From the NCBI RefSeq assembly GCF_040361275.1, contig NZ_APNH01000003.1, positions 434,001 to 498,000 on the forward strand: DNA of 64,000 nucleotides. Reading direction: 5' to 3'. The notes beneath the pieces are model-generated. The model was not told where the DNA came from. It did not search any database and worked only from the letters and a program-made list of their open reading frames with translations. This document shows, one piece after another, positions 7,994-16,699 of the stretch (the stretch's first letter is position 1; each line of letters begins with the position of its first letter). The position numbers and the translations under genes are program-made. The DNA comes from Salinisphaera sp. T31B1 (GTDB lineage Bacteria > Pseudomonadota > Gammaproteobacteria > Nevskiales > Salinisphaeraceae).

Positions 7994-9232
7994 ATGAGCC
8001 CCGATTCCGATCAGACGCTGGCGTTGACGCACTACGTCAGCCTCAAGGGGTTTGGCGGGGTCGAACAGCAGTTCCGTGCATTCGCGGCGCACGCAGCCCG
8101 GCGCGACGATCTGACGCAGAACGTCGTGGTGTCCAGCCGCAGCGTTCATCCACATCATCGGTCGCTGCTTTCCGATATGTCCGGCTGGCACTACGAGAAG
8201 GCGGTTCTGCGGCTATCGATACCGCACCGGCCGGCCGCATTGCGCCGGTGGCGCTACCGCTGGGTGGCCCGACACCCACGCGCGGATGTGGCCCTGCTGT
8301 GGAATCGGCTTGGCCAGCAGGCGCGGGTGCTGGATGCCGTCGGCGTGCGCCGGTGTCTCTACTGGGAACACGGTTCGGCCTGGCTGGCCGGCGAGTCACG
8401 CGAGAAGGCGTCGGTGCTCGAACGCCTGCCGGCCGTGATCTGCAACTCGCATGCCGCCCGACGCATGCTGGAACTGCACTGGGGCTATACCGGCACCGTT
8501 CGCGTCTGTCTCAACGGTATGCGCTCGGCCGGCCGTCCCGGCGTTGCGCGAATACGTCGCTTCGACCGGCCGCTGCGCCTGGGCGTTGCCTGTCGCCTGG
8601 TGCCTATCAAGGCGACCTGCCTGGCGCTGCATACCCTCGCGATACTGCGTGAGCGCGGCCGCGACGTGCGCTTGTCCATCGCCGGTGACGGGCCACTTAG
8701 AGCCTCGCTGAGTGCGCTGGCCAGTGCGCTTGGCGTGGCGGATCACGTCGAGTTCAAGGGGGTGGTTCGGGATATGCCGGCGTTTTTCGCCGAGATCGAC
8801 GTGCTGCTGCATCCCGCCCTGCGAGAGCCATTCGGCGTGGTGGCTGCCGAGGCCGGCGCGGCCGGCTGTCCGGTGGTCTGCACCGCGGTCGACGGACTGC
8901 CGGAAGTCGTCGCTGATGGCAAGACCGGCCGCTGCGTGCCGGCGAGCGGCGATTTGGCGCGCTATCGTGAATTGGGCGGCTCGACTGGCGGCCTGCCGCC
9001 CGTTGTGTACGTGCCGGGCTCCGATCGGGTGGAAGCGCCACGCATCTGCGAGCCGGCGGATCTGGCCGAGGCGGTGGCGACAGTGGTCGACGATGCAGAC
9101 GGTTATGCGCGCATGAGCCAGGCTGCCATCGACCGTGTCGCCAGCCGGTTCGATTTCGATCACCATGTCGATCGGGTGCTCGCAGCCGCCGCCGAGTATG
9201 CCGAGACCGGCACGCTGGAAAGCGGCTCGTGA
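7994..9232 (+). CDS. Glycosyltransferase, GT4 family (first of a tandem pair)
   Basis: The 412-residue protein has the GT-B fold of GT4 enzymes. The N-terminal domain opens 'LTHYVSLKGFGGVEQQF' with the Gly-rich acceptor-side loop. The C-terminal domain has 'LRLGVACRLVPIKA', 'LSIAGDGPLRASL' and the donor-site stretch 'LHPALREPFGVVAAEAGAAG', which carries the E-x7-E motif of retaining GT4 enzymes. No membrane segment is evident. It is clearly paralogous to the next gene, which it overlaps by 4 bp. The sugar donor and acceptor are not predictable from the sequence. Probably part of LPS core or surface glycan synthesis. Confidence 0.9.
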   Translation: MSPDSDQTLALTHYVSLKGFGGVEQQFRAFAAHAARRDDLTQNVVVSSRSVHPHHRSLLSDMSGWHYEKAVLRLSIPHRPAALRRWRYRWVARHPRADVALLWNRLGQQARVLDAVGVRRCLYWEHGSAWLAGESREKASVLERLPAVICNSHAARRMLELHWGYTGTVRVCLNGMRSAGRPGVARIRRFDRPLRLGVACRLVPIKATCLALHTLAILRERGRDVRLSIAGDGPLRASLSALASALGVADHVEFKGVVRDMPAFFAEIDVLLHPALREPFGVVAAEAGAAGCPVVCTAVDGLPEVVADGKTGRCVPASGDLARYRELGGSTGGLPPVVYVPGSDRVEAPRICEPADLAEAVATVVDDADGYARMSQAAIDRVASRFDFDHHVDRVLAAAAEYAETGTLESGS

Positions 9233-10488
9233 CGGGTCGATCGCTGCTGCACTATGTCAGCCTGGATGGCGCGGGCGGCGTGGAGCTGCAGTTCGTTGAG
9301 TTCCTACATGCCGCCGCGTGTCTGGCGGACTACCGACATGCCGTGGTCGCCTGCGGCAAGACCGTCCACCCGCTGGTTGCTCGGCAGCTGGCAGAGGCGG
9401 GCGTGGCGGTAACGTTCGAGAAATACGCCGGAGCGGTGAAATTGCCGAAATGGCCCGCCGCGCTGCGCGCGGCACGGCAGCGCCACGTGGTGAGCACCCA
9501 GCAGCCGCAGGCTGTGATCATATGGAACCGTCTGCGCGACAGCCTTGATACGCTGGCCGCTGCCGGGGCCGAGCGCTGTGTGTACTGGGAGCGTGGGGCG
9601 AGTTGGTTTGCCGGTGAATCGCCGGCCAAGCGGCGCTTCATCGCGGAAGTCCAAGCGGTACTCTGCAACAGCCTCGCGGCCAAGCGCATGCTCGAGTTGC
9701 GCTGGTCCTACGCCGGTCAGGTGCAGGTGATACCGAACGCGCTGCGTCCGTCGTTGAAGCCGGCCTCGACCAGGCCCCGTGAACTTCCGGACCAGGGCCC
9801 TGTGCGGCTCGGCCTGGTCGCGCGCCTGCAGCCGATCAAGGGCGTCGCACTGGCGATTCAAGCCCTGACCGTGCTGCGTGCCCGTGGCTACGATGTCAGC
9901 CTGCATATCGCCGGTGACGGGCCCGAGCGCGCCAGGCTTGAAGCCCTTGCTGGCCGGCTGGGTCTGGGTGAACGGGTGCTTTTCGCCGGGCTGGTCGAAG
10001 ACATGGCCGCGTTCTATCGCGATATCGATCTGCTGGTTCATCCGGCCCTACGCGAGCCGTTCGGCCAGATCGCGGTCGAAGCCAACGCGTACGGCATACC
10101 GGCGGTCGTGGCTGCGGTCGATGGGCTGGTGGAGGTGATCACCGATGGCGTGACCGGCCTCTGTGTCCGACCGTCATTGCCGCTGGCCGATTATGCCGGC
10201 CTGGGGGGCGGCACCGAAGATCTGCCGCCGTTCGTCTACGACCCGGCCACCGACACGATCGGCCCACCGCGGCTGGTGGACCCGCACGGGCTGGCCGAGG
10301 CGATCATGCGCATCCTGGACGACCGGCCGGGTTACCGGGGTATGAGCGCAGCGGCCATTCGCGCCGTGGACGCGCGTTTCGATTTCGATATGCACGTACG
10401 GCGCGCCCTGGCCGCGGTGTCGGGATTTGCCGCGACCGGCCGGCTTCCGGTGACCGAAGGCATTCCTGGAGGAGCCGGACATGAGTGA
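9229..10488 (+). CDS. Glycosyltransferase, GT4 family (second of a tandem pair)
   Basis: A 419-residue GT-B enzyme starting with GTG inside the GTGA overlap with the preceding gene. It repeats that gene's landmarks: 'LHYVSLDGAGGVELQF', 'CVYWERGASWFAGES', 'RLGLVARLQPIKG', 'LHIAGDGPERARL' and 'VHPALREPFGQIAVEANAYG' (E-x7-E). The pair arose by tandem duplication and has since diverged, which usually means two successive but different linkages. It overlaps the next gene by 8 bp. Donor unknown. Confidence 0.9.
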   Translation: MTGRSLLHYVSLDGAGGVELQFVEFLHAAACLADYRHAVVACGKTVHPLVARQLAEAGVAVTFEKYAGAVKLPKWPAALRAARQRHVVSTQQPQAVIIWNRLRDSLDTLAAAGAERCVYWERGASWFAGESPAKRRFIAEVQAVLCNSLAAKRMLELRWSYAGQVQVIPNALRPSLKPASTRPRELPDQGPVRLGLVARLQPIKGVALAIQALTVLRARGYDVSLHIAGDGPERARLEALAGRLGLGERVLFAGLVEDMAAFYRDIDLLVHPALREPFGQIAVEANAYGIPAVVAAVDGLVEVITDGVTGLCVRPSLPLADYAGLGGGTEDLPPFVYDPATDTIGPPRLVDPHGLAEAIMRILDDRPGYRGMSAAAIRAVDARFDFDMHVRRALAAVSGFAATGRLPVTEGIPGGAGHE

Positions 10489-11629
10489 GGCCACACGACG
10501 TATTGCCATCGTGTTCCGTGGCATCGGTGATATAGGCGGTACCAACAACACCATTGCCGATCATGCGCGCCATTTTCGGGCGCTGGGATACGAGGTCGAT
10601 CTGATCGGCGAGAAGGTGGGCAAAGGTGGTGTCACTGCGGATATGGGGCGAGCGGTGCGAATCCCGAGGGTTTTGCTGCTGGGGCGTTACAAGTGGCGCT
10701 GGTTCGCCGCGCGGGCCGATCGCGTGGTCGCACGCAACGGCTACGATTTCGTCGCCGGCCACGGCCATCACACACGACAGCAGGTGTTGTCGATGCACAA
10801 CTGCCTGCACCTGGCCCATGAGATCGTCAACAATACGCCCCTGGTTTCGCGCGGCAGCCTGGTCGAGATACACGATCGCATCCTCGGTGCTGGACGCTTT
10901 CATCGCTGTATCTGCAACTCACAACTCATGCAGGCGGATCTGTCACGCCGGTACGCCATCGAAAAGGATCGTTTGCCGGTGGTCTACCCCGGTTATCGGC
11001 CCGAGCAGTTCAATCGGGCCGACCGTGAGCGCTATCGGGAGCCGGTCCGGGCCGAACTCGGCGTGGGGGAGAACCTGCTGATCGGTCTGGTGACTTCGGG
11101 CGATTACGTCAAGCGCGGGCTGGATTTGCTATTGAACGCATACGCAGGGCTGGAGGCGGGCCTTCGGAATCGGACCCGGCTCCTGGTGCTCGGCAAGCAG
11201 GCGGGTGCCAGCGCGTTCGTCGAGCGCGCCCGATCGCTGGGCATTGCCGAACGCATGCATTTCGTGGCCCATACGCGTGCGCCCGAGCGTTATTTTCATG
11301 CTCTGGATATTTGTGTTCACCCGGCGCGTGTCGAGGAGTTCGGTCAGAGCGTGCAGGAAGCCATGGCCTGCGGTGTCCCGGTGCTGACCACCCGCCGGGT
11401 GGGTGCTGCAGAACTGCTCTCGGCCGACTGGCAGAGCCAGCTCGCGCCCGCACCGACCGTGGAAAATCTGAGCGCCGGCCTACGGCAACTGATCTCGGAC
11501 CCCGCACGGCGTGCCGCCTCGGCCGAGGCAGGGCTGCGCGCAGTCGCCGGCAACACGGAGGCGGCAAATTTCGCCTCGACCCGGACCATCTACCGACAGG
11601 CCGGCCTGCCGGCGGCGCCGGTCAGCTGA
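10481..11629 (+). CDS. Glycosyltransferase, GT4 family
   Basis: The 382-residue product has a GT4 layout but is not a close copy of the two genes before it. The N-terminus reads 'IAIVFRGIGDIGGTNNTIADH'; the donor domain includes 'LIGLVTSGDYVKRGLDLLL', 'LLVLGKQAG' and 'VHPARVEEFGQSVQEAMACGVPV', again with two Glu residues spaced as in GT4 enzymes. A strong ribosome site (GGAGGAG) precedes the ATG. It closes the three-gene plus-strand glycosyltransferase operon and meets the next gene tail to tail with an 8 bp overlap. Specificity is unknown. Confidence 0.88.
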   Translation: MSEATRRIAIVFRGIGDIGGTNNTIADHARHFRALGYEVDLIGEKVGKGGVTADMGRAVRIPRVLLLGRYKWRWFAARADRVVARNGYDFVAGHGHHTRQQVLSMHNCLHLAHEIVNNTPLVSRGSLVEIHDRILGAGRFHRCICNSQLMQADLSRRYAIEKDRLPVVYPGYRPEQFNRADRERYREPVRAELGVGENLLIGLVTSGDYVKRGLDLLLNAYAGLEAGLRNRTRLLVLGKQAGASAFVERARSLGIAERMHFVAHTRAPERYFHALDICVHPARVEEFGQSVQEAMACGVPVLTTRRVGAAELLSADWQSQLAPAPTVENLSAGLRQLISDPARRAASAEAGLRAVAGNTEAANFASTRTIYRQAGLPAAPVS

Positions 11630-12455
11630 AGTCCAGACGCCCTCCGGCATCGCCGATCTCCAGCACGTCTTCAAGATAGTGGCGGAGCCGCTCGTGGCCG
11701 AGCATACGATAACGATGGCGCGTGATGTGTACGAAACACGCACGTTGCGCCTGTTCGATCGCCTGCTCGGTCGGGAACAGGATGCCGCCCTCCGGAAAAT
11801 AGCCAACGTCGTAGGCGTCGGCGATCGTCAACAGGGCTTCCTGATCCTGACGGAAACGTCCGCTGGCCAGCTGACGGCGCCAATCGTGGAACAACGCGCG
11901 CGAGCGCTGGCGATCCATCAGGATCAGCCCACCGTGGAAGGGCAGCTTGCGCTCGCCCGGGTCGTGATAGAAGAGCGTGGGCGTATCGGCGTGGCGGGCC
12001 ATGCTACGGTCGAACCAGGGTTTGATCGGTTCGCCGACGACGATATCGGCATCCACATAGAGGATGCGCGTCCGCGGCACCCAGTCGCACAGAAAGGTCT
12101 TGCAGGTCTTGGCGACCATCTGGTGCCGCGTAGGCGCCACCTTGATCGTGGCGACGTTGTCCAGGCCGGCGAACGCCGACGGTTTTTCCGTGACCACGTA
12201 GATCGGCCCATGGTACTGGCCGCTGTCGCGCAGGCTCTGGATGAGTACCCGGCTCCAGCGATGGAAACGGCTGCGCAGAGCGATGATGGCAATGGCGAAG
12301 TCTTCGAACGCCGGATCGTCGCGACACGGCTCGATGGGATGAAGTGGACGGAGGATGCTCGTCGGCAGACGCCAGCGCCAGTAGCGCTTGCGCTGCTTCA
12401 TGACTTTCTTGCGAGACAGGACCGGTACGTCGGCCTGGGCATCCGGATCGGGCAT
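11622..12455 (-). CDS. Small DXD glycosyltransferase (GT8-like / nucleotide-diphospho-sugar transferase type), copy 1
   Basis: The 277-residue protein has a single GT-A-like domain. Residues about 80-150 contain 'GPIYVVTEKPSAFAGLDNV', 'APTRHQMVAKTCKTFL' and the metal-binding DXD in 'ILYVDADIVVG'; a later 'LPFHGGLILMDR' and 'RFRQDQEALLTIA' resemble the acceptor-loop and D-Q motifs of GT8-type enzymes. A start with an AGAAAGA ribosome site supports the ATG at 12455. It is a paralogue of the gene at 23156-23983. It probably shares a transcript with the GT2 gene upstream (73 bp gap). Substrate unknown. Confidence 0.8.
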   Translation of the reverse strand: MPDPDAQADVPVLSRKKVMKQRKRYWRWRLPTSILRPLHPIEPCRDDPAFEDFAIAIIALRSRFHRWSRVLIQSLRDSGQYHGPIYVVTEKPSAFAGLDNVATIKVAPTRHQMVAKTCKTFLCDWVPRTRILYVDADIVVGEPIKPWFDRSMARHADTPTLFYHDPGERKLPFHGGLILMDRQRSRALFHDWRRQLASGRFRQDQEALLTIADAYDVGYFPEGGILFPTEQAIEQAQRACFVHITRHRYRMLGHERLRHYLEDVLEIGDAGGRLDFS

Positions 12456-12528
12456 CGTCTTTCTCTGATCGGCTATGGGGCGGGCCTACGGCGAACGGCC
12501 GTGCCGGGCAACGGTTGCCTATGCTACG

Positions 12529-13257
12529 TCAGTCCGGGCGGGCGCGTGACCGCTGACGGCGCCACCACGCCTTGAGCCGTTGGCTCGCGCGCCTGCGATC
12601 CTGGCCGAGCTCCTTCTTGCGCTCGGATCGCCGATGGCCCAGATGTTCGACCGCGCCGCGTTCCAGGATCGCTGCGTGATAGCCCAGTTCCCAGTAGCGC
12701 TTGTTGATCTCGTACTCGTGACCGACGGCGGTGAACGGCTGGATGCGCTGGTAGTCGCTCAGGCGGCGTAGGCCGGGGTTGAATGTGAACCCGTGCCAGT
12801 CGAGTTCATCCTCGACCGCGACATTGCGATACATCACGCCTTTGGGTGTGTAGTGAATATCCCGCTCGATGCGATGCTTGTTCGTATCCCACAGCTCGCG
12901 TAGCCAGACGGTGATTAAGCTCGGGTCCCGCTCAAGAACGGACAACGACTCTTCGATGAAGCCGCCGCGCAGAAAAAGCCAATCGTCCTCACAGTGGAAG
13001 ATATAGGGCGTATCCACGTGCGCGTAGGCATGGTCGATACTCGCGATCTGACCTTTCTTGGGGTCATTGCATAGCACCTCGTCGAACATGTCGGCGAAGT
13101 CCACCCTGACCCGAGCATATGTATCGGCATCGGCCGAGTCCTCCACCAGGATCGCCTTGCGGATCGGATACCGATTGAAAGCCAGGAAACTGCGCATCGT
13201 CTGTTCGAGCAGATCCAGGCGCCCACAGCTGGTGACAACGAGACTGACTTCTGACAT
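12529..13257 (-). CDS. Glycosyltransferase, GT2-like
   Basis: A 242-residue GT-A protein. It begins 'SEVSLVVTSCGRLDLLEQTMRSFL', the usual first beta-alpha unit of GT2 enzymes, then 'KAILVEDSADAD' and the DXD-equivalent 'IFHCEDDWLFL'. The C-terminal 40 residues are very basic (Arg/Lys), suggesting contact with membrane or phosphorylated glycan. The second half has no strong catalytic-base motif, so it might be an atypical member. Divergent from the asparagine-synthase-like gene across a short region with a perfect inverted repeat. Confidence 0.82.
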   Translation of the reverse strand: MSEVSLVVTSCGRLDLLEQTMRSFLAFNRYPIRKAILVEDSADADTYARVRVDFADMFDEVLCNDPKKGQIASIDHAYAHVDTPYIFHCEDDWLFLRGGFIEESLSVLERDPSLITVWLRELWDTNKHRIERDIHYTPKGVMYRNVAVEDELDWHGFTFNPGLRRLSDYQRIQPFTAVGHEYEINKRYWELGYHAAILERGAVEHLGHRRSERKKELGQDRRRASQRLKAWWRRQRSRARPD

Positions 13258-13302
13258 GTGCGATTCCGATGGCCGCGCGACCGAATGCCTGAGATATAGC
13301 TG

Positions 13303-13323
13303 CTAGAATTGCCACAATTCTAG
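13303..13323. promoter_or_regulatory. Perfect 9-3-9 inverted repeat in a divergent promoter region
   Basis: CTAGAATTG and CAATTCTAG flank a 3-base spacer (CCA). It sits between the GT2 gene starting at 13257 (-) and the asparagine-synthase-like gene starting at 13382 (+). The AT-rich sequence and location between two divergent starts fit an operator for a dimeric regulator. A transcript hairpin is the alternative, although no T tract follows. Confidence 0.55.
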
Positions 13324-13381
13324 AGCAAACGATGAAGGCCGTTCAGCGCGTTTTCCGTTGAACCTGGTCCGAGGAAGAGCT

Positions 13382-14689
13382 ATGGACGCGCAGTCGCCCG
13401 GCCTGAATGCGCTGTTGCACTATGGCTACTGCATCAACCCAGCCGGTCGACGCCCGGCACTGCCGTTTGCCGTGGACACGCTCGAAGCCGCCCGCGAACA
13501 GCGGCGCGTCTTTGCTACGCTCAGCGAAGATGCGATCTGTCGACAAGGCCTGGCGACCTGGAAACGGGTATGCCGACGCATACTCGAGCGCCGTTCGGGG
13601 CCGTTTCTGTTGCCCTTGAGCGCCGGCCTGGATTCCCGAGCCGTGTTGGCGGGCATGGTCGATCAGCAGGCGCCGTCACTGCATACGGTGACTTACGGAA
13701 TCGCCGGCGCCTTCGATTATGAAATTGCACCGGACATCGCACGACGAGCGGGAGTGGCCAACGACCGGATCGATCTGGCCGAGGTCAGTGTGGGCGCCGA
13801 ACGCATCGAGGCCATCGCCGACGAACCCGGGCGGCTGTCCTTCGTCATGGACATGTATTTCAACCGGGTGATAACCGACCGCTACGGTCCCGGCTACACT
13901 TATCTGAGCGGTTATATCAGCGATGTGCTGGCCGGCAAGTATGCCGGGGCCGAAACCAGCCAGACCTGGGCCCGAGCGCGCGAGCTGTTTGCCGAGCGAC
14001 ATCGGCATTCACGTACCGCCACGCTCACCCACCCGCAGGCCGATCCGGCGCAATCGCTGCCAGGCCAGCCGTGGGTGCCCCCGGAGCTGTTGAACTACGA
14101 CGATCAGCTCGAATACGCGGTTCGCCAGGAATGCGAGATGCGGCCGATCGTGATGCGCGGTGATTTCGACAGCATCGCGCCGATGCTCGACGAAGAATGG
14201 GTCGCATTCACGATGGCGCTGACCGACGAGCAGCGGCGCGGGCGAAGGCTGTACAAGAAGATGTTTCTGACCGGCTTCCCGGATCTGTTCGAGCTGCCGA
14301 CCGCGGCCACGGCCGGTTTGCCTCTCACCGCCAGCGAATCGGCGCTCGCGTCTCGAACACGCCGGCTCAAGCGGCAACGCCGCTGGCGAGCGAAGTTCCA
14401 GCGGTTTCTGCCATGGCTATCGGTACCGCCGGGCAATCGACGCTGGCAGTACATCGACTTCAAGCGCAGCCTGACCGAACGCGAGGACCTGTCCCGCCTG
14501 TTCGGCGACTGTATGGCAGGGCTGGACGCCTCGAGGCTGGTTCCCTGGATCAACGCCGGTGAACTGCTGGAGGCGCAGCGGCGCGGCGTGGCCAATCACG
14601 AAAAAGCGCTCAATGTGTTGCTCAATCTGGAGGTGGTGCGACGTCGTCGTCCCGATGATCTCGACGACGGTTCGGAATCGGCTTCTTAG
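13382..14689 (+). CDS. Asparagine-synthase-like ATP-dependent amide ligase without a glutaminase domain
   Basis: The 435-residue product contains the PP-loop of asparagine synthetase ('LPLSAGLDSRAVLAG', residues about 75-89), where SAGLDS replaces the usual SGGxDS, and later acidic and Tyr-rich segments typical of the synthetase domain ('LNYDDQLEYAVRQE', 'GDFDSIAPMLDEEW'). It lacks the N-terminal Ntn glutaminase domain: there is no catalytic Cys after the Met and only about 75 residues before the PP-loop. Such proteins activate a carboxylate as an acyl-adenylate. The start at 13382 follows a very good ribosome site (GAGGAAGAG). In this glycan cluster it may form an amide on a uronic acid or link an amine to the glycan; that is inference. 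It overlaps the next gene tail to tail by 4 bp. Confidence 0.8.
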   Translation: MDAQSPGLNALLHYGYCINPAGRRPALPFAVDTLEAAREQRRVFATLSEDAICRQGLATWKRVCRRILERRSGPFLLPLSAGLDSRAVLAGMVDQQAPSLHTVTYGIAGAFDYEIAPDIARRAGVANDRIDLAEVSVGAERIEAIADEPGRLSFVMDMYFNRVITDRYGPGYTYLSGYISDVLAGKYAGAETSQTWARARELFAERHRHSRTATLTHPQADPAQSLPGQPWVPPELLNYDDQLEYAVRQECEMRPIVMRGDFDSIAPMLDEEWVAFTMALTDEQRRGRRLYKKMFLTGFPDLFELPTAATAGLPLTASESALASRTRRLKRQRRWRAKFQRFLPWLSVPPGNRRWQYIDFKRSLTEREDLSRLFGDCMAGLDASRLVPWINAGELLEAQRRGVANHEKALNVLLNLEVVRRRRPDDLDDGSESAS

Positions 14690-15444
14690 CGGCCGCCGAC
14701 ACTCTGGCGAAGGGCCCGCCGGAACAGTGTCCATGAGCCCTTGAGGCTCTGGCTCTTGGCCTTTTCGCGTTGTTGGCGTGCGAAGCGATATTCGAGCGTG
14801 CGAGGGTGGACCAGCGATACCGGCGCGAGCTCGGAACACGGACGTGGCAGCGTGAGTTCGGGCACACGGGTACGCGCTGCGAAAAGGACCGCATTCTGTC
14901 GATACCAGCGCTGTATGCGCTCATCCGACCATAGCGGCATGCGAAGTACGTCCAGGCCGACATAATCGTGCGACTGGAACCGATCGACCCAATACTCGAT
15001 CCACTGCTCGTTGACGTGATGCTTGCCGCCCTGGTGGGGAATGGCCGCCGAAAAGAGCACGAAATCCGATTGGTTGGTCAACGAGCGGACGAATGTGTCG
15101 GCGCTGTCTGCGGGTAGATGTTCGGCGACTTCCAGCGATATCGCCAGATCGTAGCGTTGATCGGGCCGAGCGATTTCCTTACTCAGATCCCGTCGGGCGA
15201 ACTGGTCGCGGCGGATTTCGAGCAGTTCGTCGGCCACCCACGGTCCGTCGAAGCCCTGCAGGCGTTCGACGCCCCGATTGGCCAGCACCGAAAGCCAGGT
15301 ACCCACGCCACAACCGATATCCACGGCAGAGCGAATCGGCGGTACCACCTCGGCGACCAGCGCCAGCATGCGTTCGGCGGCGTAGCCGGTCTGTGCATGG
15401 CGATCGTCGTAGAAATCATGAGCGTAACGGGTGGTATCTGTCAT
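14686..15444 (-). CDS. SAM-dependent methyltransferase (class I)
   Basis: The 252-residue protein has the class I SAM motif 'SAVDIGCGVGTWLSVLA' near residue 40, the acidic post-II region 'RYDLAISLEVAEHLP' and no membrane segment. It belongs to the Methyltransf_11/23-like group; the methylated substrate is unknown. The ATG at 15444 (MTDTTRYAHDFYD) is preferred over an upstream in-frame start that would overlap the GT2 gene heavily. Its start almost abuts the stop of the GT2 gene at 15446, so the two are likely coupled. Probably methylates a sugar of the same glycan. Confidence 0.86.
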   Translation of the reverse strand: MTDTTRYAHDFYDDRHAQTGYAAERMLALVAEVVPPIRSAVDIGCGVGTWLSVLANRGVERLQGFDGPWVADELLEIRRDQFARRDLSKEIARPDQRYDLAISLEVAEHLPADSADTFVRSLTNQSDFVLFSAAIPHQGGKHHVNEQWIEYWVDRFQSHDYVGLDVLRMPLWSDERIQRWYRQNAVLFAARTRVPELTLPRPCSELAPVSLVHPRTLEYRFARQQREKAKSQSLKGSWTLFRRALRQSVGGR

Positions 15445-15445
15445 G

Positions 15446-16459
15446 TCAGTTCGAGTAGTTGCCCCGGTTGCGGCCGGGCGCCGGGCGGTAGTCGGTTTGC
15501 TCGATGTGCGTACGGCTGAGCAGGCGTTCCTGTATCTCGCCACGACGCAGTTCGTACTTGATGCCGTAGCGGGTGCGCAGCCGGTCGTTCACGAATGGCC
15601 CGAGCAGGTAGAAGCGCAGCCCACACCGGATGGTCGACATCCAGAGCCGTAGCGGCACGCCGCGCCAGTGATACCGGTTCGCGGGCTTGTCGCTGGGCAG
15701 ATAGACCTGACCGCGTCCTTTCTTGTTGGCCCGCGCGAACAGCCACGCCGGAGCGATCTGATCGGGCCGGATCACGTGCTCGACACGAGCGCTGGGCACG
15801 TGGATATAGCGCCAACCTTCATGGCGAAGACGGCGCAACAGATGGCCCTCCCCACCCATAGCATAACTGCCTGAACGGGGCCCCAGGTGGGTTGGAAACT
15901 GATGGGCGCCAAGTGCCGAACGACGCACGGCGAAACTCGGTCCATAGGGATGGCGTGATACGGGGCCTTCATCGTTGCGTGGCGCGTAACGGGCGAAGGC
16001 GGTCGACGCAAAGCGGAAGTTGGCCTGCTGCATCCATTGCGGCGTCCCCGCGGGGAACCGCGGGTCGATACGCGCACCGAAAATTGCCTCGTTCGGCCAG
16101 CGCCGGGCTGCCCGGAGATACGCCTGCAGGCAGTCCGGCTCGGGTATGGCATCGTCGTCGGTGAATACGATCAACGCGCCGCGAATGCGTTTGAGCGCCG
16201 CATTACGCGCATTGTTCTGCCCCGGTGCGGTCACCACTTGCCAACGCAGTGGCAGATCCGAGGTTGCGGCGAGAATCGCTTGCGACTCGTCCTGACTGTC
16301 GTTGTCGACGACCAGCAGCTCCCAATGGATACCAGCGGTGTCGATTCGGCGGTAGGCATCCAGGGTCGCGCGCAGCTGGGCGGCACGATTACAGGTCGCG
16401 AACACGACCGTGATGTCGACGGGCTGGGCGATATCGGGATGTCGTCGGCTTGGGCTCAT
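15446..16459 (-). CDS. Glycosyltransferase, GT2 family
   Basis: A 337-residue GT2 enzyme. It shows 'ITVVFATCNRAAQL', 'LLVVDNDSQDES', 'GQNNARNAALKRI' and the DXD motif 'ALIVFTDDDAIPEPD' (residues about 98-108), followed by 'YAMGGEGHLLRRLRHEGW', which holds the ED-like catalytic pair of inverting GT2 enzymes in altered form (G-E). A C-terminal basic region with one modest hydrophobic stretch may touch the membrane. The next gene on this strand is a methyltransferase with essentially no gap. Confidence 0.88.
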   Translation of the reverse strand: MSPSRRHPDIAQPVDITVVFATCNRAAQLRATLDAYRRIDTAGIHWELLVVDNDSQDESQAILAATSDLPLRWQVVTAPGQNNARNAALKRIRGALIVFTDDDAIPEPDCLQAYLRAARRWPNEAIFGARIDPRFPAGTPQWMQQANFRFASTAFARYAPRNDEGPVSRHPYGPSFAVRRSALGAHQFPTHLGPRSGSYAMGGEGHLLRRLRHEGWRYIHVPSARVEHVIRPDQIAPAWLFARANKKGRGQVYLPSDKPANRYHWRGVPLRLWMSTIRCGLRFYLLGPFVNDRLRTRYGIKYELRRGEIQERLLSRTHIEQTDYRPAPGRNRGNYSN

Positions 16460-16699
16460 GAGACCGCTTTGAACAGGCTATGCATCGGCGATACGGGCAC
16501 GCACCTTAAGGCCGTGAACCCACCCATCCGCTGAACGGCACGGTGTATCGTCCATGGGCATTCACGACCGCCGGCCGATGTTCCGGCTGTACCAATCTCG
16601 ACATCCGGCGCCGCGACGAGAACGATCATTGCAAGATGCAGCAATCATTGAGACCTTTTCAATCATACCGCAGGCGACCGGACAGCGCGCCGGCTGATC
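16460..16699. other. 240 bp gap inside the glycan cluster
   Basis: No credible gene. It holds two direct copies of ATCATTG about 12 bp apart near 16624-16650 and an AT-richer patch just left of the preceding methyltransferase gene, which may carry a promoter for the GT2 gene ending at 15446. No terminator hairpin was found. Confidence 0.35.
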
